A stretch of 25,300 nt of DNA from Sulfuricurvum sp. (GCA_022729835.1 DZBC01000004.1:1-25300), one strand, 5' to 3'; shown: positions 7,077-15,727, counted from the first letter of the stretch. Notes: generated by a model not told the origin, from the letters alone. Translations and numbers: made by a program.

Positions 7077-8375
7077 TTAGGCTTTAATTTTGTTGTTGAG
7101 CAACTTGCTGAGCACTTTATCTTCCACCATAGCCATCTGAATGGCGGGAAGATAGCCCGAACGCTGATACATTTTATACGCCGCATCAGGGTCTTGACCC
7201 ATCTGCATCGCTTCAAAGTAGATGGTCTGCATCACTTCTTGCTCAGCAACACGCACACCCTCTGCTTGGGCCAGTGCGTCGATAATGAAGGTCGCTTTGA
7301 CACTACGGGCCGCATCGTCACGGAATGTTTCGCGCAGTGTCTTGAGCTTTTCGGCATCGGTTTTGAGTGCTTCAATCTCCTCAGCAGGAAGGCTCTGCGC
7401 ATGTTTGTTAAGCGCCATATCGATCTCCTGCTCCACAACAAAGTGTGGCAGAGCAAAGTCGAACTTCTCAACGAAGGTGTTCAGCAGCGTGGGTTTTAGT
7501 TCTTCGTTGTAAAGCTTACTTAGCGCTTCATTTTCAAGCTGATCTCTAACTTTGTCACGCAACATGAGCATATTGGCATCCACTTGCCCGGGAAGCATCT
7601 TCTTGGCCAAATTATCATCAAGGAGCACTTCGCCTTTGGTGAGGAAATCTTGTACGGTAACTTTGAACTGGGCTGGCTTTCCTGCGAGTTTTTCGCTGTT
7701 GTAATTTTCGGGGAAGGTGACGTCGATCATCTTCTCTTCGCCCTTTTTCATCCCGATAACTTGATCTTCAAACCCAGGGATGAATTGTCCGCTGCCAAGA
7801 CGCAAAGAGAAACCCTCTGCTTTGCCGCCTTCAAACGCCTCACCGTCTACGAATCCTTCGAAATCGATTTTGGCGGTATCACCCGAAACCAAGGCTCGAT
7901 CTTCTTCTACGCTTACCAAAGGAGCTTGAGCCAGAGCAAGCTCTTTAATACGTGTTTCAATCGTATCGTCAGTGATGATCGGCTTGTCAAACTCAGCGAC
8001 AAGCTCCGCGTAGCCTTCCATGTCGATCTGAGGGCGCATCGCCACTCTCACTTCGACTTCGATTTTGTCGTTGGCACGTTCAAATTTGCTGATTTGCGGC
8101 TCACCAATGATCGCCGTATTGTCAATGCCCATTGCTTTGAGTCCATCATTTAACACTTCACGCAAAATTTGCGCCTCAGCATCTTGCACCAAGCGCTCAC
8201 CGTACTGTTTTTTCACGGCACCAGCAGGCACTTTACCCTTGCGGAAGCCTGGGATCTTTGCACTTTTTGTCAACTCTGCGGCAATTTTTTCTACATTAGC
8301 CGAAATTTCATCTTTTGAAACCGTCGCTGCAATTTCCGCGTTGGCACTGTCGATCTTGTTTGTTTTGATTTCCAT
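7077..8375 (-). CDS. tig: Trigger factor (ribosome-associated chaperone and prolyl isomerase)
   Basis: Binds at the ribosome exit tunnel and shelters nascent chains. The 432-residue protein has the three-domain layout: an N-terminal ribosome-binding domain with the signature GFRKGKVP (43–50), an FKBP-like isomerase domain (about 150–245, with DTAKIDFEGFVDGEAFEGG and LGSGQFIPGFEDQVIGM), and a long helical C-terminal arm. It is the first gene of the minus-strand operon. The promoter region is shared with folE. Confidence 0.96.
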   Translation of the reverse strand: MEIKTNKIDSANAEIAATVSKDEISANVEKIAAELTKSAKIPGFRKGKVPAGAVKKQYGERLVQDAEAQILREVLNDGLKAMGIDNTAIIGEPQISKFERANDKIEVEVRVAMRPQIDMEGYAELVAEFDKPIITDDTIETRIKELALAQAPLVSVEEDRALVSGDTAKIDFEGFVDGEAFEGGKAEGFSLRLGSGQFIPGFEDQVIGMKKGEEKMIDVTFPENYNSEKLAGKPAQFKVTVQDFLTKGEVLLDDNLAKKMLPGQVDANMLMLRDKVRDQLENEALSKLYNEELKPTLLNTFVEKFDFALPHFVVEQEIDMALNKHAQSLPAEEIEALKTDAEKLKTLRETFRDDAARSVKATFIIDALAQAEGVRVAEQEVMQTIYFEAMQMGQDPDAAYKMYQRSGYLPAIQMAMVEDKVLSKLLNNKIKA

Positions 8376-8402
8376 TGAATCCCTTTATAATTGACTATGA
8401 CA

Positions 8403-8419
8403 GAGCGTATAATACGCTC
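8403..8419. promoter_or_regulatory. 17-bp palindrome over opposed -10 elements between tig and folE
   Basis: GAGCGTATAATACGCTC is a perfect inverted repeat with arms 8403–8410 and 8412–8419 and one central base. The plus strand contains TATAAT (8408–8413) for folE. The minus strand contains TATTAT (8414 to 8409) with TTGCCC (8436 to 8431) 16 bases upstream, a plausible tig promoter. A protein bound here would cover both -10 elements. The symmetry is direct; operator function is inference. Confidence 0.55.
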
Positions 8420-8472
8420 AGTATAAATATGGGCAATGCTACCCAAAAAGAGTTGATGGATGGCTGAGTTGC

Positions 8473-8482
8473 TTACATGTAA
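8473..8482. repeat. TTACATGTAA palindrome in the folE leader
   Basis: It lies 58 bases before the chosen folE start (GTG 8541) and about 54 bases after the 17-bp palindrome at the tig/folE promoter. If translation began at ATG 8460, the site would encode Leu-Thr-Cys-Lys. Confidence 0.9.
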
Positions 8483-8540
8483 GCATAAGCAATTTGCTGG
8501 TAAGGTTAGCGAATCCATCCCATCACTACAAAGGTTCGAC

Positions 8541-9125
8541 GTGAAAACAGCCGAACAAGAAGCCTTCGAAAACGCCGTTGTCACCATGATGAAAAGCGTG
8601 GGTGAAGACCCGCAGCGCGAAGGTCTACTTAAAACACCCGAACGGGTCTACAAAGCCTACCAATTTATCTTCGGCGGCTATACCCAAAGCCCTAGAGAGA
8701 TTCTTGAATCTGCCCTCTTTCACACCAGCAATGACGAAATGGTCTTGATCAAAGAAATCGAGTTTTACTCCACCTGCGAACACCATCTACTCCCCATCAT
8801 CGGGCGTGCGCATGTCGCTTACATTCCCGATGGCAAGGTCGTAGGACTCTCCAAGATTCCACGCGTGGTCGATGTGTTCGCCAGACGGATGCAGATTCAA
8901 GAGCAGCTTACCGAGCAGATCGCCGATGCAATCATGCAGACGATAGAGCCCAAAGGGGTTGCGGTGGTGATTCAAGCCCGCCACATGTGTATGGAGATGC
9001 GCGGCGTCGAGAAAATCAACTCTACGACCACTTCCAGCGCTCTTCGTGGCCTTTTTAAGCGTAACGAAAAGACCCGCATGGAGTTTTTCAACCTCATCAA
9101 CGCCCCGGCGGGTACGCGCTACTAA
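8541..9125 (+). CDS. folE: GTP cyclohydrolase I
   Basis: Catalyses GTP to 7,8-dihydroneopterin triphosphate, the first step toward folate and queuosine-type products. From the GTG at 8541 the protein has 194 residues; the three zinc ligands Cys79, His82 and Cys150 show the same spacing (3 and 71) as in the E. coli enzyme, within STCEHH and RHMCMEMRG. AAAGG precedes this GTG at good distance, and residue 8 onward matches where FolE proteins normally begin. An in-frame ATG at 8460 would add 27 residues with no family counterpart and would put a TTACATGTAA palindrome (8473–8482) inside the gene; I think it lies in the leader. fliI begins two bases after the stop. Confidence 0.9.
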   Translation: MKTAEQEAFENAVVTMMKSVGEDPQREGLLKTPERVYKAYQFIFGGYTQSPREILESALFHTSNDEMVLIKEIEFYSTCEHHLLPIIGRAHVAYIPDGKVVGLSKIPRVVDVFARRMQIQEQLTEQIADAIMQTIEPKGVAVVIQARHMCMEMRGVEKINSTTTSSALRGLFKRNEKTRMEFFNLINAPAGTRY

Positions 9126-9126
9126 C

Positions 9127-10431
9127 GTGTCACTCAAATCGCTAAAAGAGCGCATCCGCAACCAGGAACTAACCATCAGCTTTGGCCAAGTCGTCAAAAT
9201 CAGCTCCACCATTATTGTCGCCAAAGGCTTACATGTAAGCATCGGTGATACCGTCACACTGGTCTCTCAAGTCGATGGCAACTCCACTTTGGGAATGGTC
9301 ACTGAGATCGACGCACTGCAGTTTTTCATCAGCCCTTTTAGCTTCATCGAAGGGTTTCGCGTCGGCGACAAGGTCTACCTCAACCAAGGCGGCATGAGCA
9401 TCCCCGTAGGCGATGCACTACTTGGGCGGGTGGTGGATCCCTTCATCAATCCCATCGACGACAAAGGCCCCATCTTGTGCCACCGGCAAATGCCCATCAT
9501 GAAGCCACCCATTGCCGCCATGCGCCGGGGGATGATCGATCAAGCCTTTGGTGTGGGTGTCAAGACCATCGACGGCCTACTCTCTTGCGGCAAAGGGCAG
9601 AAACTGGGCATTTTTGCCGGTAGCGGTGTGGGCAAATCGACGCTGATGGGGATGATCGTACGCGGAGCGGATGCCCCCATCAAGGTGGTCGCGCTCATCG
9701 GCGAACGCGGACGTGAAGTGCCCGAGTTTATCGAAAAAAATCTCGGTGGTAACCTCCTCAACACCGTCATCATCGTGGCCACGTCCGACGATTCACCGCT
9801 AATGCGCAAATACGGTGCGTTTTCGGCCATGAGTGTCGCGGAGTACTTCAAAGATCAAGGCCGCGACGTGCTCTTTATGATGGACTCTGTCACCCGCTTT
9901 GCAATGGCGCAGCGTGAGATCGGTCTGGCACTGGGCGAACCTCCCACCTCCAAAGGCTACCCTCCTTCCGCACTCACACTTCTGCCGCAGCTTATGGAGC
10001 GCGCGGGCAAAGAGGAGGGCAAAGGCTCCATCACCGCATTTTTCACCATACTGGTCGAAGGAGATGATCTAAGCGATCCCATCGCCGATCAGTCGCGCTC
10101 CATTCTTGACGGTCACATCGTGCTCTCACGTGAATTGACCGACTTTGGCATCTATCCGCCCATCCATATTCTCAACTCCGCCTCACGCGTTATGAACGAC
10201 ATCATCACCCCTGAACACTTCGAAGCGGCACGTAAATTTCGCAAGCTCTACACCCTGCTCAAAGAGAACGAAATGCTAATCCGGATCGGTGCCTACACCA
10301 AAGGCAGTGACAAAGAGCTAGATGAAGCCATCGCCAAAAAACCCGCCATGGAGAAGTTTATGCAGCAAGGGGCTACCTTCAAGACCACTTTTGATGAAAC
10401 CCGAACCCTTCTCATCGAGATCATGCGCTAA
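9127..10431 (+). CDS. fliI: Flagellar export ATPase FliI
   Basis: Hexameric ATPase of the flagellar type III secretion apparatus, related to the F1 beta subunit. From the GTG at 9127 it has 434 residues. The Walker A motif is AGSGVGKST (164–172), followed by GERGREVPEF with the catalytic glutamate, Walker B in DVLFMMDSVTRF, and GEPPTSKGYPPS. A longer reading frame starting at 9046 would run inside folE and was rejected. The folE–fliI order matches Campylobacter. Residues Leu-His-Val near position 36 are written as TTACATGTA, one of the iterated palindromes. Confidence 0.95.
   Translation: MSLKSLKERIRNQELTISFGQVVKISSTIIVAKGLHVSIGDTVTLVSQVDGNSTLGMVTEIDALQFFISPFSFIEGFRVGDKVYLNQGGMSIPVGDALLGRVVDPFINPIDDKGPILCHRQMPIMKPPIAAMRRGMIDQAFGVGVKTIDGLLSCGKGQKLGIFAGSGVGKSTLMGMIVRGADAPIKVVALIGERGREVPEFIEKNLGGNLLNTVIIVATSDDSPLMRKYGAFSAMSVAEYFKDQGRDVLFMMDSVTRFAMAQREIGLALGEPPTSKGYPPSALTLLPQLMERAGKEEGKGSITAFFTILVEGDDLSDPIADQSRSILDGHIVLSRELTDFGIYPPIHILNSASRVMNDIITPEHFEAARKFRKLYTLLKENEMLIRIGAYTKGSDKELDEAIAKKPAMEKFMQQGATFKTTFDETRTLLIEIMR
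9229..9238. repeat. TTACATGTAA palindrome within fliI
   Basis: Perfect 10-mer, read as TTA CAT GTA (Leu-His-Val) in the N-terminal domain. Confidence 0.9.
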
Positions 10432-10540
10432 TACTTAAAAAAAATTGCCGCTCGTTTAAGCTTAAGGCATCTGTAACAACAGTTACTCTATCATCCCGAC
10501 CATAAAGAGGACAATTTTTGTCTTAATTCATAAGGACCAC
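10432..10540. promoter_or_regulatory. Leader between fliI and nifS with two small inverted repeats
   Basis: This 109-base gap holds an A-run after the fliI stop, the 10-bp palindrome TTAAGCTTAA (10456–10465) and a short inverted repeat GTAAC-N4-GTTAC (10473–10486). No T-tract follows either, so neither looks like a standard terminator. No clear -10 box stands out. The repeats could be regulator sites for the Fe–S operon, but this is speculative. Confidence 0.3.
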
Positions 10541-11761
10541 ATGATGCATGTATATATGGACAACAACGCCACCACGATGGTCGATCCGCAAGTGATCGAA
10601 GCGATGGTTCCGTTTTTTGGCGATTTTTACGGCAATCCAAACTCGCTGCACCGCTTCGGCACCGCTTCGCATCCAGCGATCTCCAAAGCAATCAATCAGA
10701 TCTACCAAGGGATCAATGCCAGCGATGAAGATGATATCATCTTCACCTCCTGTGCCACCGAGAGCAACAACTGGGTGCTCAAATCAGTCTGGATTGACAA
10801 GATCCTCCACGGCGACAAAAACCATATCGTCACCACCGAAGTTGAACACCCCTCCGTGCTCTCTACATGTAAGTTCCTAGAAGAGCAAGGGGTCAAAGTC
10901 ACCTACCTGCCCGTCAACAATCAAGGCATCGTCGAAGCGCACACGCTGCGTAGCTTCATCACCGACAAGACGGCGCTGGTGAGCGTCATGTGGGCCAACA
11001 ACGAAACCGGTATGATTTTTCCAATCAAAGAGATCGGAGAAATTTGCCGTGAGCGCGGCGTGCTTTTTCACACCGACGGCGTTCAGGCCGTAGGCAAGAT
11101 TCCCGTTGATATGCAAGCGCTACATGTAGACTTTGTGTCCATGAGCGCGCATAAATTTCACGGTCCAAAAGGGATCGGCGCACTCTATATCAAAGGCTCA
11201 CAAAAGCTCTCGCCACTACTACACGGCGGCGAACACATGGGCGGACGACGCAGCGGAACGCTTAACGTTCCCTATATCGTGGGTATGGGCAAGGCAATGG
11301 AGCTCGCCACCGAGAATATCGAGGAAAAAATGGCCTCAATTGCCGTCAAGCGCGACCGTCTCGAAGATGCCCTGCTCTCCATCATTTCCGACACCTTCAC
11401 TGTAGGCGATCGTTCCCGCCGCACCCCAAACACCATTTTGATCTCTATTCGCGGCGTCGAGGGTGAGGGAATGCTGTGGGATCTTAACAGCGCCCAAATC
11501 GGTGCTTCAACCGGCTCAGCCTGTGCCAGCGAAGCACTTGAGGCCAATACCGTGATGCTCGCCATCGGCGCGGATCATGAGCTTGCGCACACGGGGATTC
11601 GCCTGAGTCTCAGCCGATTCACAACCGACGAAGAGGTCGATTACGTGATTGAGCATTTTCAAAAAGCAGTCATGCGTCTGCGCGCTATTTCAAGTTCGTA
11701 TGCCAAAGTTGGCCCCACCAAAGGTGGCGAAGTCCAAGAATGCGGCATTCACCACTCATAA
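10541..11761 (+). CDS. nifS: Cysteine desulfurase, NifS/IscS family
   Basis: PLP enzyme that takes sulfur from cysteine for Fe–S cluster assembly. The 406-residue protein begins in the family style (VYMDNNATT), has His104 stacking on the cofactor, Lys205 in SMSAHKFHGPKG as the Schiff-base lysine, and the persulfide-carrying Cys328 in STGSACASEAL. Two ATGs lie in tandem at 10541 and 10544; AAGGA (10532–10536) is better spaced for the second, so the first methionine may not be used. It precedes nifU, as in Helicobacter pylori, where this pair is the main Fe–S machinery rather than a nitrogen-fixation system. The gene contains two of the iterated palindromes (10864 and 11121). Confidence 0.95.
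   Translation: MMHVYMDNNATTMVDPQVIEAMVPFFGDFYGNPNSLHRFGTASHPAISKAINQIYQGINASDEDDIIFTSCATESNNWVLKSVWIDKILHGDKNHIVTTEVEHPSVLSTCKFLEEQGVKVTYLPVNNQGIVEAHTLRSFITDKTALVSVMWANNETGMIFPIKEIGEICRERGVLFHTDGVQAVGKIPVDMQALHVDFVSMSAHKFHGPKGIGALYIKGSQKLSPLLHGGEHMGGRRSGTLNVPYIVGMGKAMELATENIEEKMASIAVKRDRLEDALLSIISDTFTVGDRSRRTPNTILISIRGVEGEGMLWDLNSAQIGASTGSACASEALEANTVMLAIGADHELAHTGIRLSLSRFTTDEEVDYVIEHFQKAVMRLRAISSSYAKVGPTKGGEVQECGIHHS
10864..10871. repeat. TACATGTA palindrome within nifS, first copy
   Basis: Flanked as CTACATGTAA; read in frame as TCT ACA TGT AAG, Ser-Thr-Cys-Lys at residues 108–111. Confidence 0.85.
11121..11128. repeat. TACATGTA palindrome within nifS, second copy
   Basis: Flanked as CTACATGTAG, itself a 10-bp palindrome; read as CTA CAT GTA, Leu-His-Val, so the same gene holds the motif in two different reading frames. 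Confidence 0.85.
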
Positions 11762-11765
11762 CTTA

Positions 11766-11775
11766 TTACATGTAA
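11766..11775. repeat. TTACATGTAA palindrome at the nifU ribosome binding site
   Basis: The palindrome ends ten bases before the nifU ATG, and its last two adenines are part of the Shine–Dalgarno sequence AAAGGA. It lies four bases after the nifS stop. A protein on the DNA, or a hairpin in the RNA, could affect nifU translation or nifS–nifU read-through; this is inference. Confidence 0.9.
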
Positions 11776-11785
11776 AGGATAGATC

Positions 11786-12760
11786 ATGGCAAAAAATGAC
11801 CTTTTAGGCGGCTCACTTTGGGATCAATACTCCAATAAAGTGACCGCGCTGATGAACAACCCCACCCATCAAGGTGAAATAACCGATGAAGATGCTGCGG
11901 CGCACGGAAACCGCCTGATTGTCGCCGATTTCGGCGCTGAGAGTTGCGGCGACGCGGTGCGCCTGTACTGGGAGATCGATCCCGCATCCGACACCATCGT
12001 CAACTCCAAATTCAAGAGTTTCGGCTGCGGCACAGCGATTGCGAGCTCGGATATGATGACGCAGCTTTGTATCGGCAAAACCGTGCAAGAAGCGGTCAAA
12101 ATCACCAACATCGACGTAGAGATGGCGCTGCGCGACACCCCCGACGTGCCCGCCGTACCACCCCAGAAGATGCACTGCTCGGTGATGGCATACGATGTCA
12201 TCAAAAAAGCAGCGGGGCTCTATCTGGGCGTCGACGCGGCGCATTTTGAAGATGAGATCATCGTCTGCGAATGTGCGCGTGTCAGTCTTGGCACCCTACA
12301 AGAGGTGATCCGCCTCAACGACCTGCACACGGTCGAGCAGATCACCGACTACACCAAAGCGGGCGGCTTTTGTAAGAGCTGTATCAAACCCGGCGGGCAT
12401 GAAGCGCGTGAATACTACCTCGTCGATATCCTCGCCGACGTTAGAAAGGAAATGGATCAAGAGAAGATGGCCGCTGCCGCAACCGCAGGACTTGGGGGCA
12501 ACTTCGATGAGATGACGCTGGTGCAGAAGATCAAAGCGATCGACGCCGTGATCGATGAGAACCTACGCCAATTTCTAATCATGGACGGCGGCAATATGGA
12601 GGTCGTGGATGTACGCGACAACCATGATTACTGCGATATCTACATTCGCTATCTCGGCGCTTGCAACGGCTGTGCCAGCTCTACCACCGGCACGCTTTAC
12701 GCCATCGAAGCAACCCTCAAAGAGAAACTCTCCAAACGCATCCGCGTTCTTCCTATCTAA
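11786..12760 (+). CDS. nifU: Three-domain Fe–S scaffold protein NifU
   Basis: Scaffold on which NifS-derived sulfur and iron form clusters. The 324 residues show three domains: an IscU-type domain (1–150) with Cys54, Cys81 and Cys131; a BFD-like [2Fe-2S] domain with Cys161, Cys163, Cys196 and Cys199; and an Nfu domain with the CNGC pair Cys293 and Cys296. This full layout is that of Azotobacter NifU and of the Campylobacterota housekeeping NifU. No other nif gene is near. It is followed by a duplicated palindrome that could form a hairpin. Confidence 0.95.
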   Translation: MAKNDLLGGSLWDQYSNKVTALMNNPTHQGEITDEDAAAHGNRLIVADFGAESCGDAVRLYWEIDPASDTIVNSKFKSFGCGTAIASSDMMTQLCIGKTVQEAVKITNIDVEMALRDTPDVPAVPPQKMHCSVMAYDVIKKAAGLYLGVDAAHFEDEIIVCECARVSLGTLQEVIRLNDLHTVEQITDYTKAGGFCKSCIKPGGHEAREYYLVDILADVRKEMDQEKMAAAATAGLGGNFDEMTLVQKIKAIDAVIDENLRQFLIMDGGNMEVVDVRDNHDYCDIYIRYLGACNGCASSTTGTLYAIEATLKEKLSKRIRVLPI

Positions 12761-12766
12761 ATCAGC

Positions 12767-12795
12767 CCCTTACATGTAGCCCTTTACATGTAAGG
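12767..12795. repeat. Tandem pair of palindromes forming a hairpin after nifU
   Basis: Two copies of the iterated palindrome lie 14 bases apart: TTACATGTAG (12770–12779) and TTACATGTAA (12784–12793), each preceded by CCC, as if a 14-bp unit had been duplicated. Together they can pair as an 11-bp stem (12768–12778 with 12785–12795) around a 6-base loop. The location between the nifU stop and the next promoter fits a terminator, but there is no T-tract. Confidence 0.75.
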
Positions 12796-12816
12796 CAATC
12801 ACCCTTAGACTCTTGG

Positions 12817-12822
12817 TATAAT
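12817..12822 (+). promoter_or_regulatory. Extended -10 element before the frameshifted REC–HD-GYP gene
   Basis: TTGGTATAAT places a perfect TATAAT at 12817–12822, 29 bases before the ATG at 12851. No good -35 box is present, as is common in this phylum. Confidence 0.55.
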
Positions 12823-12850
12823 CATTCATTAGTTAAAAAGAGTTTCACAT

Positions 12851-13893
12851 ATGGATAAACCCCTTTTGCTTGTGGTCGACGATGGGCCGATCAATCTCAA
12901 AATTGTTGGAGAGATGTTACGTCAGTCATATCGTCTCATGGTTGCGACAAACGCAGAAGATGCCCTTAAAGCGCTACAAAAACAGCGTCCAGAGTTGATT
13001 TACTTGATATAGTCATGCCCAAAATCGATGGATTCACGTTTGCCCAACAGATCAAAAACAACCCGCTCACCTCTACAATTCCAATCATTTTTCTGACTTC
13101 AAACAATGACAAAGCCAGCATTCTCAAAGCCAAATCACTGGGTATCGACTACCTTCACAAGCCCACAGACCCCGCCAAATTGCGCCACCGTGTCCATCAG
13201 GCGCTGATTCGATCGGAAGTACAGCACTTTACACAGCTACATGCCCACGCGACAACGATCCTTGATGAATTTTTCTCAAAGAAACAGTCCGTTGACTTGA
13301 ATGCCCTAGACGTGTGGTCCACACAAACCATTGAAATGGTTAAAGCGCGCGGTCTGCACCCCAAACATTTTCTAGACCATCTACCCCAAAGCTACAACGA
13401 CGCGACTCACAATGTCAATGTCGGAATGCTCGCCTTGCTCCTTGGCCAGACTCTTCATTTCACGCATCATCAGCAGTGCGATCTGGTCATGGCAGCCGTG
13501 ATGCACGATATCGGCAAAATCACAATCGCAACTTCAATCCTTAATAAAACGAGCGCACTAAGCTGGAATGAATACGTTATCGTACAGAAACATGCACTTG
13601 ATGGGGTGGAACAAGCAAAAAAAGCAGGAGTCAAAAAGGGGTCTATTCTCGATGCCATACTCTACCATCACGAAAAACTTGACGGTAGTGGCTACCCCTC
13701 AGGCCTTAAAGGCAACCAAATTCCGCTGTTCGCGCAGGTGATAGGCGTATGTGATGTGTTCGATGCACTCACCACACAACGCTCATTTCGGGAGCGCTAC
13801 AGCAGTTATGACGCCCTCATGCTGATGCTACACGAGATGCCCAATCAGCTCAATCAGCACTACGTCCAAACCCTAATTTCGCTACTACACTAA
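12851..13893 (+). pseudogene. REC–HD-GYP response regulator (c-di-GMP phosphodiesterase) broken by a one-base frameshift
   Basis: The first frame (12851–13012, 53 codons) encodes the start of a receiver domain with the acidic pair VVDDG and ends at TAG 13010–13012. The rest continues in another frame, open from about 13000 with its first ATG at 13015, to 13893. Adding one T in the run at 12999–13001 restores PELILLDIVMPKIDGF, including the phosphoacceptor Asp, giving 347 residues. The second part has an intact HD-GYP domain: MHDIGKITI, HHEKLDGSGYP and VCDVFDALTTQRSF. Either the gene is recently inactivated, or the base is missing through a sequencing error; the downstream fragment of 292 residues might still be made. 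The 3' end overlaps the convergent kinase gene by 9 bases. Confidence 0.85.
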
Positions 13894-15726
13894 GGGCAAA
13901 GCGATCGTAAAACAGCACCCAGCTCCCGTGGAGCTCTGCACTTCAAGCCTTCCGCCGTGAAGCTCTTCAACGATTTTTTTGCTTAAGGCAAGCCCCAATC
14001 CTGTTCCCTTAATGCCCTCATGAGCAGCATTGGACCCCTGCTCAAAAGGCTGGAATAGCCGTGCGAGATCCGTTGGCGCAATCCCCTTGCCACTGTCACA
14101 GACACGTAGGTAGCATTGCGTTTCATCAACATCATATGATATGTCGATACGTCCGTCTTGCGGTGTAAACTTAATGGCATTCCCAATCAGATTGACAAGC
14201 GCCTGCTTGAGCAACTGTAGATCCGCGTACATCGTGACGTTTGGCTGTTCAGGCCAATTTACATGTAAATTTTTCGTACGGATCTGCGCTTCGAATAGCA
14301 CCCGCACCTCACCAACCAGGCGCTCCAAAACAAACCGCTCAGGTCTACAATCCATCTTGCCTTCCTCGATCTTCGAAAAGTCAAGGATGGTATTCACAAG
14401 ATGCAAAAGATTCTGTCCCGAAATGAGAATTTTATCTACATAATTTTTATCGCCAGTGGTCATAGAGGGTTTGCGCTGCAGGATTTGGGAAAATCCGATA
14501 ATGGCATTAAGCGGTGTGCGCAACTCATGGCTCATATTGGCCAAAAAGCGTCCTTTTGCCTGTTCCGCGCGTTGTGCCTTCTCAATCGCCTCGTGAAAAG
14601 CAGTCGTTTCGTAGCGAATAGCCAAAAACTCGGTGATCTCATGGTGCTCATTGACAATAGGACAGATGGTGGCGTGCACAAAGTAGCTGCTACCGTCTTT
14701 ACGTCGATTTTTGATTTCGCCCTTCCAGATACGCTGCGCCAGTATCGTCTTCCAGAGCTCCTTGAAAAGGGTGGTCGGTGTATCGTTATGGCGTACAACA
14801 TTGTGGCTGCGGCCGATCAGCTCACCGCGCGTATAACCCGAAATGGCTACAAAAGCATCGTTAACGTACGTAATAATGCCGTGCCGATCTGTTTTCGACA
14901 CGATACCACCGGCATCAACTGCCTGCTTATATTCGCTGAGTATTTTATTGCGGTTCTCAAGCTCAAGGGTCCGCTGTCGCACCTCATCTTCGAGTTTTAA
15001 ATTCTGAACGTGCAGATTTCTGGAGCGTCGATAAGAGAGTAAGGCAAAGTGGACAATCAAGACCAGAAGATTAGCCCCAACAAATACAATAACATAGACC
15101 ATCATGGTCCGTCCCGCACCCATGGCCGTGTTGATGGGTTCAATCACTTCAATAACACCGCGTATGTCACCCAAGCGCCAGTCACGTTTAGGCGAATCGG
15201 CACGGGTATTGTGACATTCGACACAAGAAGGTGCACTCAAGAAATCTGGAAAACCGATACGATAAGCCTGTTTTTGGGGATCAAACTCGACATAAGGCGC
15301 ATCTGAAGAGCGCGAGAGATGCTCAATAGAACGCTCCTGAAAGCCATCAAGCACCCTTGCACTTCGGTTGGGAAAAGGGTAGTGGCTGTACATTTGCACG
15401 CCCACATTACTGCCACGGGTAAAAATAGCACCCAAATCGTGCACCGTGGTTGCAGGCAAAAGCAGTGTATCGTTGCGTTCATAATGGTCGTAGTTAACCA
15501 GCAGATCAGAATGCTCGCGCACTTTTGAGAGGACATGGTCATTGTAATAGGTGCGAAAGATGCGAATATGCTCAACCAAACGCTCCGCCTGTTCAATGCT
15601 CTGCGCCTTGATGCTCGCCTCATTGAGGTTTGGAATGATGTACAGCAAGCCCAGAGCGGTAATCAACGAAACCACAACAACCGGCCCAAGAAACGAGTCG
15701 CTCAACAGCCGAACTATACGATTCAT
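13885..15726 (-). CDS. Membrane histidine kinase with periplasmic c-haem-type DUF3365 sensor and PAS domain
   Basis: A 613-residue kinase. Transmembrane helices lie at about 14–33 and 207–231; between them is a periplasmic DUF3365 (Tll0287-like) domain with the haem-attachment motif CVECH (168–172) followed by a WRLGDIRGVIEV block. A coiled linker, a PAS domain (about 265–375), HisKA with His400 in FLANMSHELRTPLNAI, and a HATPase domain ending GTGLGLALSKKIVEEL follow. There is no receiver, so a partner must accept the phosphate. I chose the ATG at 15726; the longer frame to 15933 overlaps the upstream kinase. It follows that gene by one base, so they share an operon. A redox or small-ligand signal is likely but inferred. 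Confidence 0.85.
   Translation of the reverse strand: MNRIVRLLSDSFLGPVVVVSLITALGLLYIIPNLNEASIKAQSIEQAERLVEHIRIFRTYYNDHVLSKVREHSDLLVNYDHYERNDTLLLPATTVHDLGAIFTRGSNVGVQMYSHYPFPNRSARVLDGFQERSIEHLSRSSDAPYVEFDPQKQAYRIGFPDFLSAPSCVECHNTRADSPKRDWRLGDIRGVIEVIEPINTAMGAGRTMMVYVIVFVGANLLVLIVHFALLSYRRSRNLHVQNLKLEDEVRQRTLELENRNKILSEYKQAVDAGGIVSKTDRHGIITYVNDAFVAISGYTRGELIGRSHNVVRHNDTPTTLFKELWKTILAQRIWKGEIKNRRKDGSSYFVHATICPIVNEHHEITEFLAIRYETTAFHEAIEKAQRAEQAKGRFLANMSHELRTPLNAIIGFSQILQRKPSMTTGDKNYVDKILISGQNLLHLVNTILDFSKIEEGKMDCRPERFVLERLVGEVRVLFEAQIRTKNLHVNWPEQPNVTMYADLQLLKQALVNLIGNAIKFTPQDGRIDISYDVDETQCYLRVCDSGKGIAPTDLARLFQPFEQGSNAAHEGIKGTGLGLALSKKIVEELHGGRLEVQSSTGAGCCFTIALPLV
14259..14268. repeat. TTACATGTAA palindrome within the c-haem-type kinase
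   Basis: Extends to the 12-mer TTTACATGTAAA. It encodes Leu-His-Val on the minus strand, between HisKA and HATPase. Confidence 0.9.
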
Positions 15727-15727
15727 C

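Noticed and set aside
7584..8153. Plus-strand open frame of 189 residues
   Set aside because: Antisense to trigger factor; composition is that of a shadow frame and it lacks motifs.
10473..10486. GTAAC-N4-GTTAC hairpin as fliI terminator
   Set aside because: The stem has only five pairs and no T-tract follows; kept only as a possible small regulator site.
12767..12795. CRISPR repeats
   Set aside because: There are only two short copies with no spacer of normal length and no cas genes in the window.
12995..13012. Programmed -1 ribosomal frameshift in the REC–HD-GYP gene
   Set aside because: No canonical slippery heptamer or following pseudoknot is visible; a lost T in a short run explains the break more simply.
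14401..15000. Plus-strand open frame of 199 residues
   Set aside because: Antisense to the c-haem-type kinase; no conserved motif.
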